A stretch of DNA of 52,194 nt from Rhodococcus sp. 1168 (lineage in GTDB: Bacteria > Actinomycetota > Actinomycetes > Mycobacteriales > Mycobacteriaceae). The stretch spans positions 1-52,194 of the forward strand of contig NZ_MKKY01000003.1 in the NCBI RefSeq assembly GCF_002091955.1. The letters are read 5' to 3'. Under the pieces are notes generated by a model, which worked only from the letters and a program-made list of their open reading frames with translations, did not search any database and was not told where the DNA came from. Below, piece after piece: positions 7,807-16,206 of this stretch; position 1 is the stretch's first letter; every line of letters begins with the position of its first letter. The position numbers were made by a program, and so were the translations under genes.

Positions 7807-8694
7807 ATGGTCAGCGGGTCGGTGAGTCAACTGGTATTGCTTCGAGAGCTGGAACCGGTGATCGGAGCGAATCTGCACAGGCACTTGGCTGCAGCGACCA
7901 CCTGGGACCCGGCAGAGTACGTAGATCCCGAGAGGTATTGGCGCCAGCGCCGATCCACACTGACCGAGACTGCCAAGGCAGCGCTGGTCACCGCGCTACT
8001 GACGCACAGTAGTACTGCGCTCGATCACCTCGAAGCGTATGGGACGAGTACCGCTCGCAACACGTGGTCCAGATGGATGCACGAGTGGAACAGTGAGAAG
8101 AAGCGTCACGCCGAGGCGATCCATCGATACCTGGTGGCGACGCGCAGCGTAGATCCGGTTGCGTTGGACCGAGCGCGTTTTCAGTGCATGACCGTGGGGA
8201 TCGAATCCGCGATGGAAGGACAGCACCTGCTGCGGTCGATCGTGCACGCCACGGTCGACGTCATGGCCACCATGGTCAGTCATCGCAACACGACGGCCGA
8301 GTGCAACGATCAGGTGGCCACGAAACTTCTGGGGCGCATCGTCGCGGACCAGCAACTGCACCTGGATTTTCTTCGCGACGCAGCGTCTGCCGCGCTCGAT
8401 ATCGCACCTGCCCAGATGGCGAAGGCCATCACCGAGGTCATCCTCAACTTTCGGATGCCGGGCACCGGTATGCCAGGTTTCGAACGCAGCGCGATGCTCG
8501 TCTCACGCAACGGGATCTACGATCTACGACGTCACCTCGACGAAGTGTTGTTGCCGATCCTGAGGCACTGGCGAATCTTCGACCGTGTCGATCTCGGCCG
8601 GGGTGCGGGAAGCACGGCGATACTCTCGGACTTCCTCGACGACTTGGAAAACCAGGCGGAAGTGATCGAGGCCCAAAAGCTCCGTGCGTCGTAG
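7807..8694 (+). CDS. Acyl-ACP desaturase homologue lacking its Glu iron ligands
   Basis: A 295-residue member of the soluble stearoyl-ACP desaturase family (FA_desaturase_2), collinear with mycobacterial DesA1: LRELEPVIGANLHRHL, YLVATRSVDPVAL, MATMVSHRNT, LDEVLLPILRHWRIF. The family binds two irons through four Glu and two His. Aligned without gaps to DesA1 as I remember it, the Glu positions are His67 (in LLTHSS), Lys98 (in SEKKRH), Val152 (in VDVMAT) and Gln182 (in ADQQLH). His101 and His185 remain. It should therefore not build a normal di-iron centre and may be a scaffold or regulatory partner of a true desaturase. ATG at 7807 has a G-rich RBS. An intrinsic terminator follows. Confidence 0.85.
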   Translation: MVSGSVSQLVLLRELEPVIGANLHRHLAAATTWDPAEYVDPERYWRQRRSTLTETAKAALVTALLTHSSTALDHLEAYGTSTARNTWSRWMHEWNSEKKRHAEAIHRYLVATRSVDPVALDRARFQCMTVGIESAMEGQHLLRSIVHATVDVMATMVSHRNTTAECNDQVATKLLGRIVADQQLHLDFLRDAASAALDIAPAQMAKAITEVILNFRMPGTGMPGFERSAMLVSRNGIYDLRRHLDEVLLPILRHWRIFDRVDLGRGAGSTAILSDFLDDLENQAEVIEAQKLRAS

Positions 8695-8742
8695 GGGCGA
8701 CGTACGAGGAAATAGCTCCCCGGGGGGTCTGTGGGAAAAGTA

Positions 8743-8787
8743 GCCTCTCTCCGGTTTCGTGATGGAACTGGAGGGAGGCACCTTTTT
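8743..8787 (+). terminator. Intrinsic terminator after the desaturase homologue
   Basis: A 14-bp stem (8743-8756 with 8766-8779, two G-U pairs) with a 9-nt loop, followed by ACCTTTTT. It isolates the desaturase-like gene from the universal stress protein gene downstream. Confidence 0.85.
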
Positions 8788-8855
8788 GTTGCCCCCGTCG
8801 GGACCGCATGTCGTCTATCCTGGGCCGACATCTGATCCCTACCGGAGGTTCGCAC

Positions 8856-9722
8856 GTGAATAGATCCCGAACCATTGTCGTAGGCATCGACGGATCGGAA
8901 TCGTCTGACCGTGCGGCGATCTGGGCCGCCCATTCGGCCGTTGCCAGGAACGCGGTGTTGCGCATCGTCACCGCTATCGCATCGCATTCGCCACTTACGC
9001 CGCGAGACCCTGGCGAAACAGCGCGGGCAGTAGCGGGCTCACGCCTCGATGCCGCCCGAATCCTCGCCCGTGAGTCGGTCGAAGGTGCCCCGCTCGATAT
9101 CGTCGTCGAAGCGCGTGAGGGCAACACCGTCGACGTTCTGCTCGACGAGTCGTCCAGAAGCGACCTCGTGGTCCTCGGTGCGCGTGGGCTCGGCGAATCG
9201 GATTCGGGGGTACTGGGATCGGTGGCGGTCGCGCTCAGCGCGCATTGCATCTGCCCGGTCGTGGTAGTCCGTGGGCGGTCCATGGATGGTCTGCCGCCGG
9301 CTCAGGGGCCGGTAGTGGTTGGAGTCGACGGCTCGGCAATCAATCAGCTTGCGATCGTTGCCGCGTTCGTCGAAGCAGCGCAACGTGGTTCGGCGTTGAT
9401 AGCGGTGCACGTCTGGTCCGATGTCAGCCTCTCGCACGGCGCAGGTGTACCGCAGGACTGGGATGTCATCTCCGCCTCCGAACAAGCCGTGCTCGCGGAA
9501 AGCCTTGCAGGCTGGCAGGAGAAGTATCCGGACGTCGAGGTGCGACGCGTCGTCGCCCAGGATCGTCCGGTGCGCGTGCTCAGTCAGTTGTCCGAGCAGG
9601 CCGCGCTGATCGTGGTCGGCAGTCGTGGACGAGGCGGATTCACCGGCATGTTGCTCGGATCCACCAGCTACGCGTTGATCCAGACTGCCGACTGCCCGGT
9701 GATGGTGGTTCGCGGCTCCTAG
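8856..9722 (+). CDS. Universal stress protein, two tandem Usp domains
   Basis: A 288-residue cytosolic protein of two UspA domains. Domain 1 (about 1-140) begins TIVVGIDGSESSDRA and ends SAHCICPVVVVRG. Domain 2 (about 148-288) begins PVVVGVDGSAINQ and has the ATP-binding stretch GSRGRGGFTGMLLGS. The GTG at 8856 was chosen because GGAGG lies seven bases upstream. Tandem Usp proteins of mycobacteria respond to hypoxia or dormancy and bind ATP; the precise role here is unknown. Its stop overlaps that of the convergent cupin gene. Confidence 0.92.
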   Translation: MNRSRTIVVGIDGSESSDRAAIWAAHSAVARNAVLRIVTAIASHSPLTPRDPGETARAVAGSRLDAARILARESVEGAPLDIVVEAREGNTVDVLLDESSRSDLVVLGARGLGESDSGVLGSVAVALSAHCICPVVVVRGRSMDGLPPAQGPVVVGVDGSAINQLAIVAAFVEAAQRGSALIAVHVWSDVSLSHGAGVPQDWDVISASEQAVLAESLAGWQEKYPDVEVRRVVAQDRPVRVLSQLSEQAALIVVGSRGRGGFTGMLLGSTSYALIQTADCPVMVVRGS

Positions 9723-10045
9723 ATGGAGACGGTCAGGAGAAACGCGACGTCTTCGACGGCCTCGACGCTGTGCCTCGCGTCCGGCACGACCAGGAGATCG
9801 CCTGCAGAGCCCTTCCAGGACTTCTCGCCGCTCACCAGCTTGAGCTGACCGCTGAGAACGATCACGGTCGATTCGCCGGACAGGTCGTGCTCGCCGAGCT
9901 TGGTACCTGCGACGAGAGCTACCACTGTCTGACGGAGATGGCGCTGATGGCCGCCGTAGACGGTCTGTGAACTTCTGCCACTGGACGTGCCGACGGCAAG
10001 TTTCAACTGTTGTCGGGCAAGGGCGGTGAGTGACTTCTTGTCCAT
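9719..10045 (-). CDS. Small single-domain cupin protein
   Basis: A 108-residue beta-barrel protein. The cupin signature is in the C-terminal half: GEHDLSGESTVIVLSGQLKL, then GDLLVVPDARHSVEAVED. The usual first metal-binding pair is partly retained (GEHDL) and the His of DARHS could be the last ligand, so a metal site is possible but incomplete. The start was set at MDKKSL; an upstream ATG at 10063 is the alternative. Such cupins are often small-molecule sensors or isomerases; no specific role can be assigned. Tail-to-tail overlap with the Usp gene. Confidence 0.75.
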   Translation of the reverse strand: MDKKSLTALARQQLKLAVGTSSGRSSQTVYGGHQRHLRQTVVALVAGTKLGEHDLSGESTVIVLSGQLKLVSGEKSWKGSAGDLLVVPDARHSVEAVEDVAFLLTVSI

Positions 10046-10106
10046 GCGCTCATTATGACCCACGAGCAGCTTCGGTCAGAGCGGTCTGCTCGAATGACTG
10101 TGCAGA

Positions 10107-10613
10107 TCAAGTACTTTGGTAAGCCTTGCCGTACTGAACGTGGCGATATCGGATGCCTTCGTTTCGGCTGATCAACCATTGTCCGGTAAGTGCCGACCAC
10201 TCACCGGTGACCTCCGGCGCCGAGGTATCGCCCTCTATATCGAGGTCGATTTCGGTGACCTGCAACTCCGTCGCCAACGGCATTGCCGCTCGGTATATCT
10301 CACCTCCGCCGATGATCCAGGCGGTGTCGCCTTCGGTGAGACTCAGCGCAGCGTCGACGCTGGAGACGACCTGAGCGCCTCGCGCCTGCCAGTCCGGGTT
10401 GCGGGTGACCACGATGTTGCGTCGGCCCGGCAGCGGACGGAACTTCGGCGGAAGAGAATCCCAAGTTTTGCGCCCCATGATCACCGCGTGATCAGCGGTG
10501 ATCTGTTTGAAATGCGCAGAATCCTCCGGTACTCGCCAGGGGATGGACCCGCCGTCGCCGATGGTTCCGCCAGTGGCCTGCGCCCAGATCATTCCGATAT
10601 GACGAGTGGGCAT
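10107..10613 (-). CDS. folA: Dihydrofolate reductase
   Basis: A 168-residue DHFR that reduces dihydrofolate to tetrahydrofolate with NADPH. It shows IWAQATGGTIG at the N-terminus, the substrate-site WRVPEDSAHFK (acidic residue in place), the NADPH-binding MGRKTWDSLP and the conserved IIGGGEIY. Length is normal. The ATG overlaps the TGA of thyA by one base, so the pair is translationally coupled, as in mycobacteria (thyA-dfrA). It regenerates the folate oxidised by ThyA. Confidence 0.96.
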   Translation of the reverse strand: MPTRHIGMIWAQATGGTIGDGGSIPWRVPEDSAHFKQITADHAVIMGRKTWDSLPPKFRPLPGRRNIVVTRNPDWQARGAQVVSSVDAALSLTEGDTAWIIGGGEIYRAAMPLATELQVTEIDLDIEGDTSAPEVTGEWSALTGQWLISRNEGIRYRHVQYGKAYQST

Positions 10614-11413
10614 CAGACTGCCACCGGCGCCTTGATGGCCGGGTGGTGCTCGTACCCGACGACCTCGACATCTTCGAAGGTGTAATCGAAGATCGAATCA
10701 CGCTGTGCGAGTTTCAGCTTCGGGTAGGCGTACGGCTCACGGGTCAACTGCTCGGCGACCTGATCACGGTGATTGTCATAGATGTGGCAGTCCCCGCCCG
10801 TCCATACGAAGTCACCGACCTCGAGGCCGACCTGCGCCGCCACCATGTGCGCCAACAACGCATAGCTCGCGATGTTGAAAGGAACGCCCAGAAAAAGATC
10901 GGCGCTGCGTTGATACAGCTGGCACGACAGCTTGCCGTCGGCAACATAGAACTGGAAGAACGCATGGCACGGCGGTAACGCCATTTGCGCAATCTCACCG
11001 ACGTTCCACGCCGAGACGATCATGCGTCGTGAATCCGGGTTGGTGCGGAGGGTATCCATCACCTGGGAGATCTGGTCGATGTGCTCGCCCGACGGCGTCG
11101 GCCACGATCGCCACTGCACGCCGTAGACGGGCCCGAGTTCACCGTCCGGGGCTGCCCACTCGTCCCAGATGCTGACACCATGCTCGCGCAGCCACTCGAC
11201 GTTGGACTCGCCGCGCAGAAACCACAGCAATTCGTAGACGATCGACTTCAGGTGCACGCGCTTGGTGGTGATCAGCGGGAAGCCCTCGCTGAGATCGAAA
11301 CGCATCTGATGCCCGAAGATGCTCGTGGTACCCGTTCCGGTACGGTCCGATTTGGCAGTGCCGGAATCGAGAACGTGGCGGAGCAGGTCCTCGTACGGCG
11401 TTGGAACCTTCAC
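10613..11413 (-). CDS. thyA: Thymidylate synthase
   Basis: A 266-residue classical thymidylate synthase converting dUMP and methylene-tetrahydrofolate to dTMP and dihydrofolate. The catalytic Cys is in [11 protein letters not shown]; the phosphate-binding SRR motif ([12 protein letters not shown]), [17 protein letters not shown] and the C-terminal KAPVAV are present. The GTG at 11413 was chosen because homologues begin near TPYEDLLR; a TTG at 11443 would add ten residues but overlaps the divergent glycosylase gene. It forms an operon with folA. Confidence 0.95.
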   Translation of the reverse strand: MKVPTPYEDLLRHVLDSGTAKSDRTGTGTTSIFGHQMRFDLSEGFPLITTKRVHLKSIVYELLWFLRGESNVEWLREHGVSIWDEWAAPDGELGPVYGVQWRSWPTPSGEHIDQISQVMDTLRTNPDSRRMIVSAWNVGEIAQMALPPCHAFFQFYVADGKLSCQLYQRSADLFLGVPFNIASYALLAHMVAAQVGLEVGDFVWTGGDCHIYDNHRDQVAEQLTREPYAYPKLKLAQRDSIFDYTFEDVEVVGYEHHPAIKAPVAV

Positions 11414-11442
11414 GGTGAACAGTGTAGGCGCATACTGTATCA

Positions 11443-12309
11443 ATGCCTGAGCTGCCCGAGGTGGAAGCGCTCGCCGGGTTCCTGCGCGCGCACGCAGTAG
11501 GGGCCGTCATCGGCCGGATCGACATCGCCGCGCTGAGTGTCCTCAAGACATTCGATCCGCCCGTCACCGATCTGCAGGGGCGTGATGTCACCGATGCGGC
11601 TCGGTTCGGCAAACACCTCGGATTGCAAGCAGGCGACCTGTGGTTGATCACCCACCTCTCACGTGGTGGCTGGCTGCGCTGGACCGACAACCCGAGCGCC
11701 ACGCCGCCGAAGCCGGGCAAAGGCCCGCTAGCGCTCCGAGTCCACTTCTTCACTCCCGAAGGGCTGACGCCGGCCATCGACTTGACCGAGGCAGGCACCA
11801 AGAAGCGGATGGCAGTGTGGGTCGTCCACGATCCGCGCGAAGTTCCGGGAATCGCCCGCCTCGGTCCGGACGCGATGGACGTGACCGAACCCGAGTTCGC
11901 CGAGCTTCTCGGCGGCACCAACGCGCGTCTGAAGACGGCCCTGGTCGATCAGTCGCTCATCGCCGGGATCGGAAACGCATATTCCGACGAGATTCTGCAC
12001 GTGGCGAAGCTGTCCCCGTTCGCCTCGGCCGGCAAACTCGACGCCGAGGCCGTGTCCGTGCTGTACCGGTCGATGCGCGAAGTGCTCGCCGACGCCGTCG
12101 CCCGCTCCGAAGGGCAGGACGCCGCACGACTGAAGGGCGAGAAGCGGTCCGGAATGGCTGTGCATGCCCGAACGGGTTTGCCGTGTCCGGTGTGCGGCGA
12201 CCCGGTCCGCGAGGTGTCCTACGCCGAGCGATCGTTCCAGTACTGCGCGACCTGTCAGACGGGCGGCAAGATTCTTGCCGACCGCCGGATGTCGCGGCTT
12301 CTCAAATAG
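11443..12309 (+). CDS. Fpg/Nei-family DNA glycosylase/AP lyase
   Basis: A 288-residue base-excision repair enzyme. After Met removal the N-terminus is PELPEVEAL, giving the catalytic Pro and Glu. The helix-two-turn-helix contains [14 protein letters not shown]. The C-terminal zinc finger has CPVCGDPV and CATCQTGGK (four Cys). It excises oxidised bases and nicks the DNA. The sequence after the catalytic N-terminus differs from standard MutM and is closer to actinobacterial Nei-like proteins, so Fpg versus Nei is left open. Few bases separate it from the thyA start, suggesting overlapping divergent promoters. The 3' end overlaps the convergent esterase gene by 8 bp. Confidence 0.9.
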   Translation: MPELPEVEALAGFLRAHAVGAVIGRIDIAALSVLKTFDPPVTDLQGRDVTDAARFGKHLGLQAGDLWLITHLSRGGWLRWTDNPSATPPKPGKGPLALRVHFFTPEGLTPAIDLTEAGTKKRMAVWVVHDPREVPGIARLGPDAMDVTEPEFAELLGGTNARLKTALVDQSLIAGIGNAYSDEILHVAKLSPFASAGKLDAEAVSVLYRSMREVLADAVARSEGQDAARLKGEKRSGMAVHARTGLPCPVCGDPVREVSYAERSFQYCATCQTGGKILADRRMSRLLK

Positions 12310-13855
12310 CGGCGCTGAACGGCTCGGTCATCTGGCTCGCATATCCGCGGTAGCCCTCCCATGCGAGCCGACGGTCGCGTCGAGGATCGCGCTGCACGCG
12401 TGTGCGGACGTCGAAGATCATCGTTTCGCGAGTGTCCTCGGAGTATTCGGGCCACGACTCCAGCGGTGCGCCGGTGGTTGCGAAGTGCAGCCACTGCGAC
12501 TGCACTTGCTCGGTGACAGCAGCCCAGGCCGAACGGCCTCCTGGAATCGTCATCAACTTGCCGACCACTGTGTCGTTGAGACCGAATACTGCAGACATCT
12601 CGAATCCGTGCGTCGCGTCGAGTCCGAGCCACCGCATTATTCTCGGCGCGAAGTCGAAGCGATAACTGTAGGTCGGTGCGTACTTCGAATGCGCTTCGGC
12701 AACCTCGAGCGAAGGCTTCCAGAAGGTGAAGTCCCCGCCCAGGTCGATCGCGGCATCGGCGTCGGGATAGCCGGGATAGGCGTCGGTGACAGCAGCTTTC
12801 GCCGCCGGATCGGTAAGGGCGAACAGCTTGTCGATGCGTTCGGGGTTGGTCGGCAACGCATCGAGGATCTTGGGAAACAGTGTCGCCTCGCGGCTGTTCG
12901 TGCCGATGATCAGCGGCACTCGGTGTGCAGTGCCGTCGGCATAGGCCTCGAGCGGATTGCGCGGCAGGAAATCCCCGTCGACGACCGGACCGAACGGGTG
13001 CAGCCCGGGAGTTTGTTCGAGAACTGACTTGGCGAGCCTGTTTCCGGCACGGCCGAACTCTGTGACATCGGCGGAGTCCAGTGTCTGCGCGGCATGTGCG
13101 GCGTCGCCGCCGAGGTGACCTAGGAACTCCTTCGCCCACTGTGTTGCGCGCTCGTGCGTCGCGACGAGACCTGGCACCGAACTCTCCGAAACAGCCTGCC
13201 TGAAGAACCCTTTGGCTGCAGGTGTCGTAAGCAGAGTCGTGACGGCATTGGCGCCCGCCGATTCTCCGAAGATCGTCACGTTGTCGGGGTCACCGCCGAA
13301 CCGGTCGATGTTGCGCTGGACCCATTCGAGCGCCGCCACTTGATCGCGCAATCCGAGGTTCGAATCGAACTGCCGCTCGGGCGTCGACAACTGGGTCATA
13401 TCCAAGTAGCCGAGGGACCCGAGACGGTAGTTGATCGACACATAGACGATGCCGTCACTCTCGCGTAGCGAACGTCGTACCAACGAGCCGCCGGCGTACA
13501 ACGGCGTCGCTGAGCTGCCGAGGGTATAGGCACCGCCGTGAATGAACACCATGACCGGCCTCGGCTTCGCGCTCGCTGCAGCGGGGGCCAGCACATTGAG
13601 GTTGAGGCAATCCTCGCTCACCGGCTGGTACTTGTTGATGGAGAGTCTGGTGTAAGCCTTGTTCTGCACAGACGCGTTGCCCCATTCGATCGCGTCCCGA
13701 ACGCCCTCCCACGCCACGGTCGGTTGCGGCGCACGCAGGCGTAGTGGTCCGACGGGCGGTGCCGCGTACGGGATGCCGCGCCAGGTCAGAAGGTCCCCCA
13801 GCGACTTGCCTTGGATGACGCCGTCCGCGGTGGTCACTCTGGTATCCACTGACAT
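12302..13855 (-). CDS. Type-B carboxylesterase/lipase
   Basis: A 517-residue alpha/beta hydrolase of the type-B carboxylesterase family. It has the oxyanion-hole HGGAY, the nucleophile Ser in FGESAGANAV, EDCLNLNV near residue 85, and a plausible catalytic His in ATHGFEMSAVFG. There is no signal peptide, so it is probably cytosolic and acts on small esters. The ATG at 13855 (MSVDTRVTTADG) was chosen because family homology begins at once; the long upstream open frame lies antisense to the MOSC gene. A palindrome in the short divergent region to the MOSC gene may be an operator. Confidence 0.9.
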   Translation of the reverse strand: MSVDTRVTTADGVIQGKSLGDLLTWRGIPYAAPPVGPLRLRAPQPTVAWEGVRDAIEWGNASVQNKAYTRLSINKYQPVSEDCLNLNVLAPAAASAKPRPVMVFIHGGAYTLGSSATPLYAGGSLVRRSLRESDGIVYVSINYRLGSLGYLDMTQLSTPERQFDSNLGLRDQVAALEWVQRNIDRFGGDPDNVTIFGESAGANAVTTLLTTPAAKGFFRQAVSESSVPGLVATHERATQWAKEFLGHLGGDAAHAAQTLDSADVTEFGRAGNRLAKSVLEQTPGLHPFGPVVDGDFLPRNPLEAYADGTAHRVPLIIGTNSREATLFPKILDALPTNPERIDKLFALTDPAAKAAVTDAYPGYPDADAAIDLGGDFTFWKPSLEVAEAHSKYAPTYSYRFDFAPRIMRWLGLDATHGFEMSAVFGLNDTVVGKLMTIPGGRSAWAAVTEQVQSQWLHFATTGAPLESWPEYSEDTRETMIFDVRTRVQRDPRRDRRLAWEGYRGYASQMTEPFSAAI

Positions 13856-13872
13856 ACACCGAGTGTACAAAT

Positions 13873-13882
13873 GTAACGTTAC
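13873..13882. promoter_or_regulatory. Perfect 10-bp palindrome between divergent genes
   Basis: GTAACGTTAC lies in the 54-bp gap between the esterase start (13855) and the MOSC gene start. A perfect palindrome in so short a divergent promoter region is a plausible operator, but no regulator is adjacent and 10 bp can arise by chance. Confidence 0.3.
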
Positions 13883-13909
13883 CCAGGGGTAGGAGTGGAG
13901 AATGGGGAG

Positions 13910-14482
13910 ATGCTTTTCCACTACCGCGCGGAGATCGTGCAACTTCTCGTATCTCCGGCCCATGCGTACTTCGGTCGTTCGAAGGACGGCCCCGCGGCGG
14001 ACGTGTCCACCGAGCTGGTCGACCGTGTCGAGATCGTCGCGAACAAGGGTATCCGCGGAGATCGCTTCTTCGGTGTGAAAGCGCACACCGAGGCGGCGAT
14101 GACGTTTCTTGCCGCGGAAGCGTGGGAGGCGGCCGGTGACGTGCTCGGCACGGACATGCCCGATCCGTCCGTGGCCAGGCGCAACGTGGTTGTACGCGGC
14201 GTCGAACTCGATCCGCTGCGTGGCATCGAATTCGAATTCGAATTCGACTCCGGCGAAGGCACAGTGCGATTCCGCGGAGGTAGGCCCGCGCATCCCTGTT
14301 CATGGATGGATTCGATGGTGATCCCCGGCGCCCGGAAGGCATTGATCGGCCGCGGTGGTCTGCGGACCGAACCACTGAACGACGGCATCCTGCGCGTGGG
14401 TCCGGTGACCCTGCACTCCCCGGTGGAACTGGATGCGGCAAAGGCGTCGTCGCAGGTGAAACGAGCCCAACCCCTGCGATAG
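13910..14482 (+). CDS. MOSC domain-containing protein
   Basis: A 190-residue MOSC-domain protein. This fold occurs in molybdenum-cofactor sulfurases and related sulfur carriers. The conserved Cys is in HPCSWMDSM, near residue 128. NKGIRGDRFFG, ARRNVVVRGVEL and GGLRTEPLNDG are typical positions of the fold. It is a stand-alone domain, so the sulfur acceptor is unknown. The ATG at 13910 has GGAG nine bases upstream; a GTG at 13895 is the alternative. Three tandem GAATTC units encode a Glu-Phe run in the middle of the protein. Confidence 0.85.
   Translation: MLFHYRAEIVQLLVSPAHAYFGRSKDGPAADVSTELVDRVEIVANKGIRGDRFFGVKAHTEAAMTFLAAEAWEAAGDVLGTDMPDPSVARRNVVVRGVELDPLRGIEFEFEFDSGEGTVRFRGGRPAHPCSWMDSMVIPGARKALIGRGGLRTEPLNDGILRVGPVTLHSPVELDAAKASSQVKRAQPLR
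14228..14245 (+). repeat. Three tandem GAATTC hexamers inside the MOSC gene
   Basis: Three exact, head-to-tail GAATTC units encode EFEFEF. Because the unit is its own reverse complement, the tract can also form a small hairpin. It keeps the frame. Confidence 0.85.
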
Positions 14483-14547
14483 GTTGCGCGCTGTGGCCTG
14501 GATCAGGGCGCGTCGGTCCAGTAGTTCATAGCTCTCGGCTTTCGATC

Positions 14548-14769
14548 TCAGCCGATGTACGCGTTTTCGCCCGGGGCTCCACACAGGTTCGTAAACCCAA
14601 GAAACCCGCAGTTCGCCCATACCTCCGCGAAGAACGACAACAGCCCTGTCGCCGCCGACGCTATCTCTGAACTGCCGGTACTCGAGCTGCCGGTATCCGC
14701 ACTTGCGACTCCGGGCGCCGCAAGGCCTATGACGGCTGCAGTGAGAGCAACGGCTGCAAGTCTTTTCAT
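14548..14769 (-). CDS. Small secreted protein of unknown function
   Basis: A 73-residue protein with a clear Sec signal peptide (MKRLAAVALTAAVIGLAAPG, cleavage after ASA near residue 24), leaving about 49 residues outside the cell. The mature part is Ser/Gly-rich, then GLLSFFAEVWANCGFLGFTNL with two Cys about ten residues apart (NCGF, NLCG) that could form a disulfide. GAGG lies eight bases before the ATG. Small secreted proteins of this kind are common in mycolic-acid actinomycetes; none has an assigned role I can apply. Convergent with the MOSC gene, divergent from the CoA-transferase. Confidence 0.7.
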   Translation of the reverse strand: MKRLAAVALTAAVIGLAAPGVASADTGSSSTGSSEIASAATGLLSFFAEVWANCGFLGFTNLCGAPGENAYIG

Positions 14770-14873
14770 GTGCTATACCTCATTCGTCGGCGGATCAGGC
14801 AGTTCGACGGTGGCTCTATCGCAGCTGGACAATCAAGTGTGATGCTTCCACTTCGAGGTACGAAAGGGAGAAC

Positions 14874-16067
14874 ATGTTGCCGCTCAGTGGTGTTCGCGTC
14901 CTCGAGCTCGGAAATTACATTGCGGCACCCACCGCGGCCAGGATGCTGGCGGACTTCGGGGCCGAGGTCATCAAAGTCGAGCGCCCTGGGACGGGCGACG
15001 AGCTACGCAACTGGCGGCTCTACTCCGGAACGACCTCGATGCTCTATCGGACCATCAACCGGAACAAGAAGTCGATCGTGCTCGATCTCCGCACCGAGCA
15101 GGGGCGTCGGGACGTCATCGACTTGGCAGAGAAATGCGACATCGTGTTGGAGAACTTCAGGCCGGGCACGCTCGAGAAGTGGGGGCTCTCGCCCGAAGTG
15201 CTCAGTGCGAAGAATCCCGAGTTGATCATTACCCGCATTTCGGCGTTCGGGCAGACCGGCCCGATGTCCGATCGTCCAGGGTTTGCGGCAGTCGCCGAGG
15301 CCTACGGCGGATTCCGGAACCTTGTGGGCGACGCCGACCGGCCACCGGTCCGCGTCGGAGTCTCCATCGGCGACTCCATCGCCGGGGTGTACGCGGCGTT
15401 CGGGTGCGTCATGGCGCTGTTTCAGCGACAGAATGCGAATTCGGCATTGTCGTTGTCGGAGCGTTCCATCGACGTCGCACTCAACGAATCGATTCTGTCC
15501 ATGATGGAGTCGCTCATCCCTGACTATCTCGCCTACGGCGTCGAACGTGGGCGAGTCGGTGGCCGGATGGAAGGCATCGCGCCGTCGAACGCGTACCCCT
15601 GCAATGACGGTCATTCGATCATCATCGCGGGCAATGGAGATGCGATCTTTGCGCGCTATATGGCGACGATCGACCGCCCCGACCTCGGAGCCGATCCAGA
15701 GCTGTCCTCGAATGCCGGCCGTTGGAGCAGGCGCGAGGAATTGGACGCCGCTATCTCGGCGTGGACCGGCCTGCATTCGCGCGAGGACGCATTGAGGATT
15801 CTCGACGAAGCAGGAGTACCGTCCGGCCCGATCTACACGGCAGCGGACGTCGTCGCCGACGAGCAGTACCAGGCGCGCAACATGATTCAGAACTTCGAGG
15901 TGGACACCGGTGAAGCCGAACCGGCCGAGGTGGGATTCGTCGGAATCGTGCCCGTGATCGGTGATAAATCGATTCCGATCCGCTCGGTCGGTCCGGACCT
16001 CGGTGAGCACACCAGAGAAGTGCTCTCCACCCTTCTGGGTAGGACCGAAGAAGAGATGGGACTGTGA
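14874..16067 (+). CDS. CaiB/BaiF family III CoA-transferase
   Basis: A 397-residue family III CoA-transferase that moves CoA between an acyl-CoA donor and a carboxylic acid. It has the N-terminal nucleotide-fold GVRVLELGNYIAAPTAARML, the conserved EVIKVERPGTGD, DLRTEQGR, and NFRPGTLEKWGL. The catalytic Asp of formyl-CoA transferase normally sits in a PGYD context; here it reads RPGFAAVAEAYGG, with Ala in its place. Many members of this subfamily have a small residue there, so activity is uncertain. The RBS AGGGAG is well placed for ATG 14874. The next frame overlaps its stop (TGATG). The acyl substrate is unknown. Confidence 0.88.
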   Translation: MLPLSGVRVLELGNYIAAPTAARMLADFGAEVIKVERPGTGDELRNWRLYSGTTSMLYRTINRNKKSIVLDLRTEQGRRDVIDLAEKCDIVLENFRPGTLEKWGLSPEVLSAKNPELIITRISAFGQTGPMSDRPGFAAVAEAYGGFRNLVGDADRPPVRVGVSIGDSIAGVYAAFGCVMALFQRQNANSALSLSERSIDVALNESILSMMESLIPDYLAYGVERGRVGGRMEGIAPSNAYPCNDGHSIIIAGNGDAIFARYMATIDRPDLGADPELSSNAGRWSRREELDAAISAWTGLHSREDALRILDEAGVPSGPIYTAADVVADEQYQARNMIQNFEVDTGEAEPAEVGFVGIVPVIGDKSIPIRSVGPDLGEHTREVLSTLLGRTEEEMGL

Positions 16068-16206
16068 TGTACAGGCTGACTCCCGCTACCCCGGCAGCCA
16101 TGGTGGAGATATCGGAACAGCTGTCGATAGATCTCGGAGCACCCGTGCATTCCAAGTCGGTTCAGAACGCACAGTCCGGTCATGCTCTCGCATTCGAGTG
16201 GGTCGG
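16067..16206 (+). other. Unidentified remnant between CoA-transferase and dehydrogenase pseudogene
   Basis: From the ATG that overlaps the CoA-transferase stop, about 47 codons read MYRLTPATPAAMVEISEQLS and on through VHSKSVQNAQSGHALAFEWVG. It then runs into the dehydrogenase pseudogene in a frame not coding for it. Position and coupling suggest a real gene was once here, but I recognise no family and no stop follows soon. It may be part of the same decayed block. Confidence 0.3.

Noticed and set aside
13856..14293. 146-residue N-terminal extension of the carboxylesterase frame
   Set aside because: It lies antisense to the MOSC gene; esterase homology begins at MSVDTRVTTADG after position 13855.
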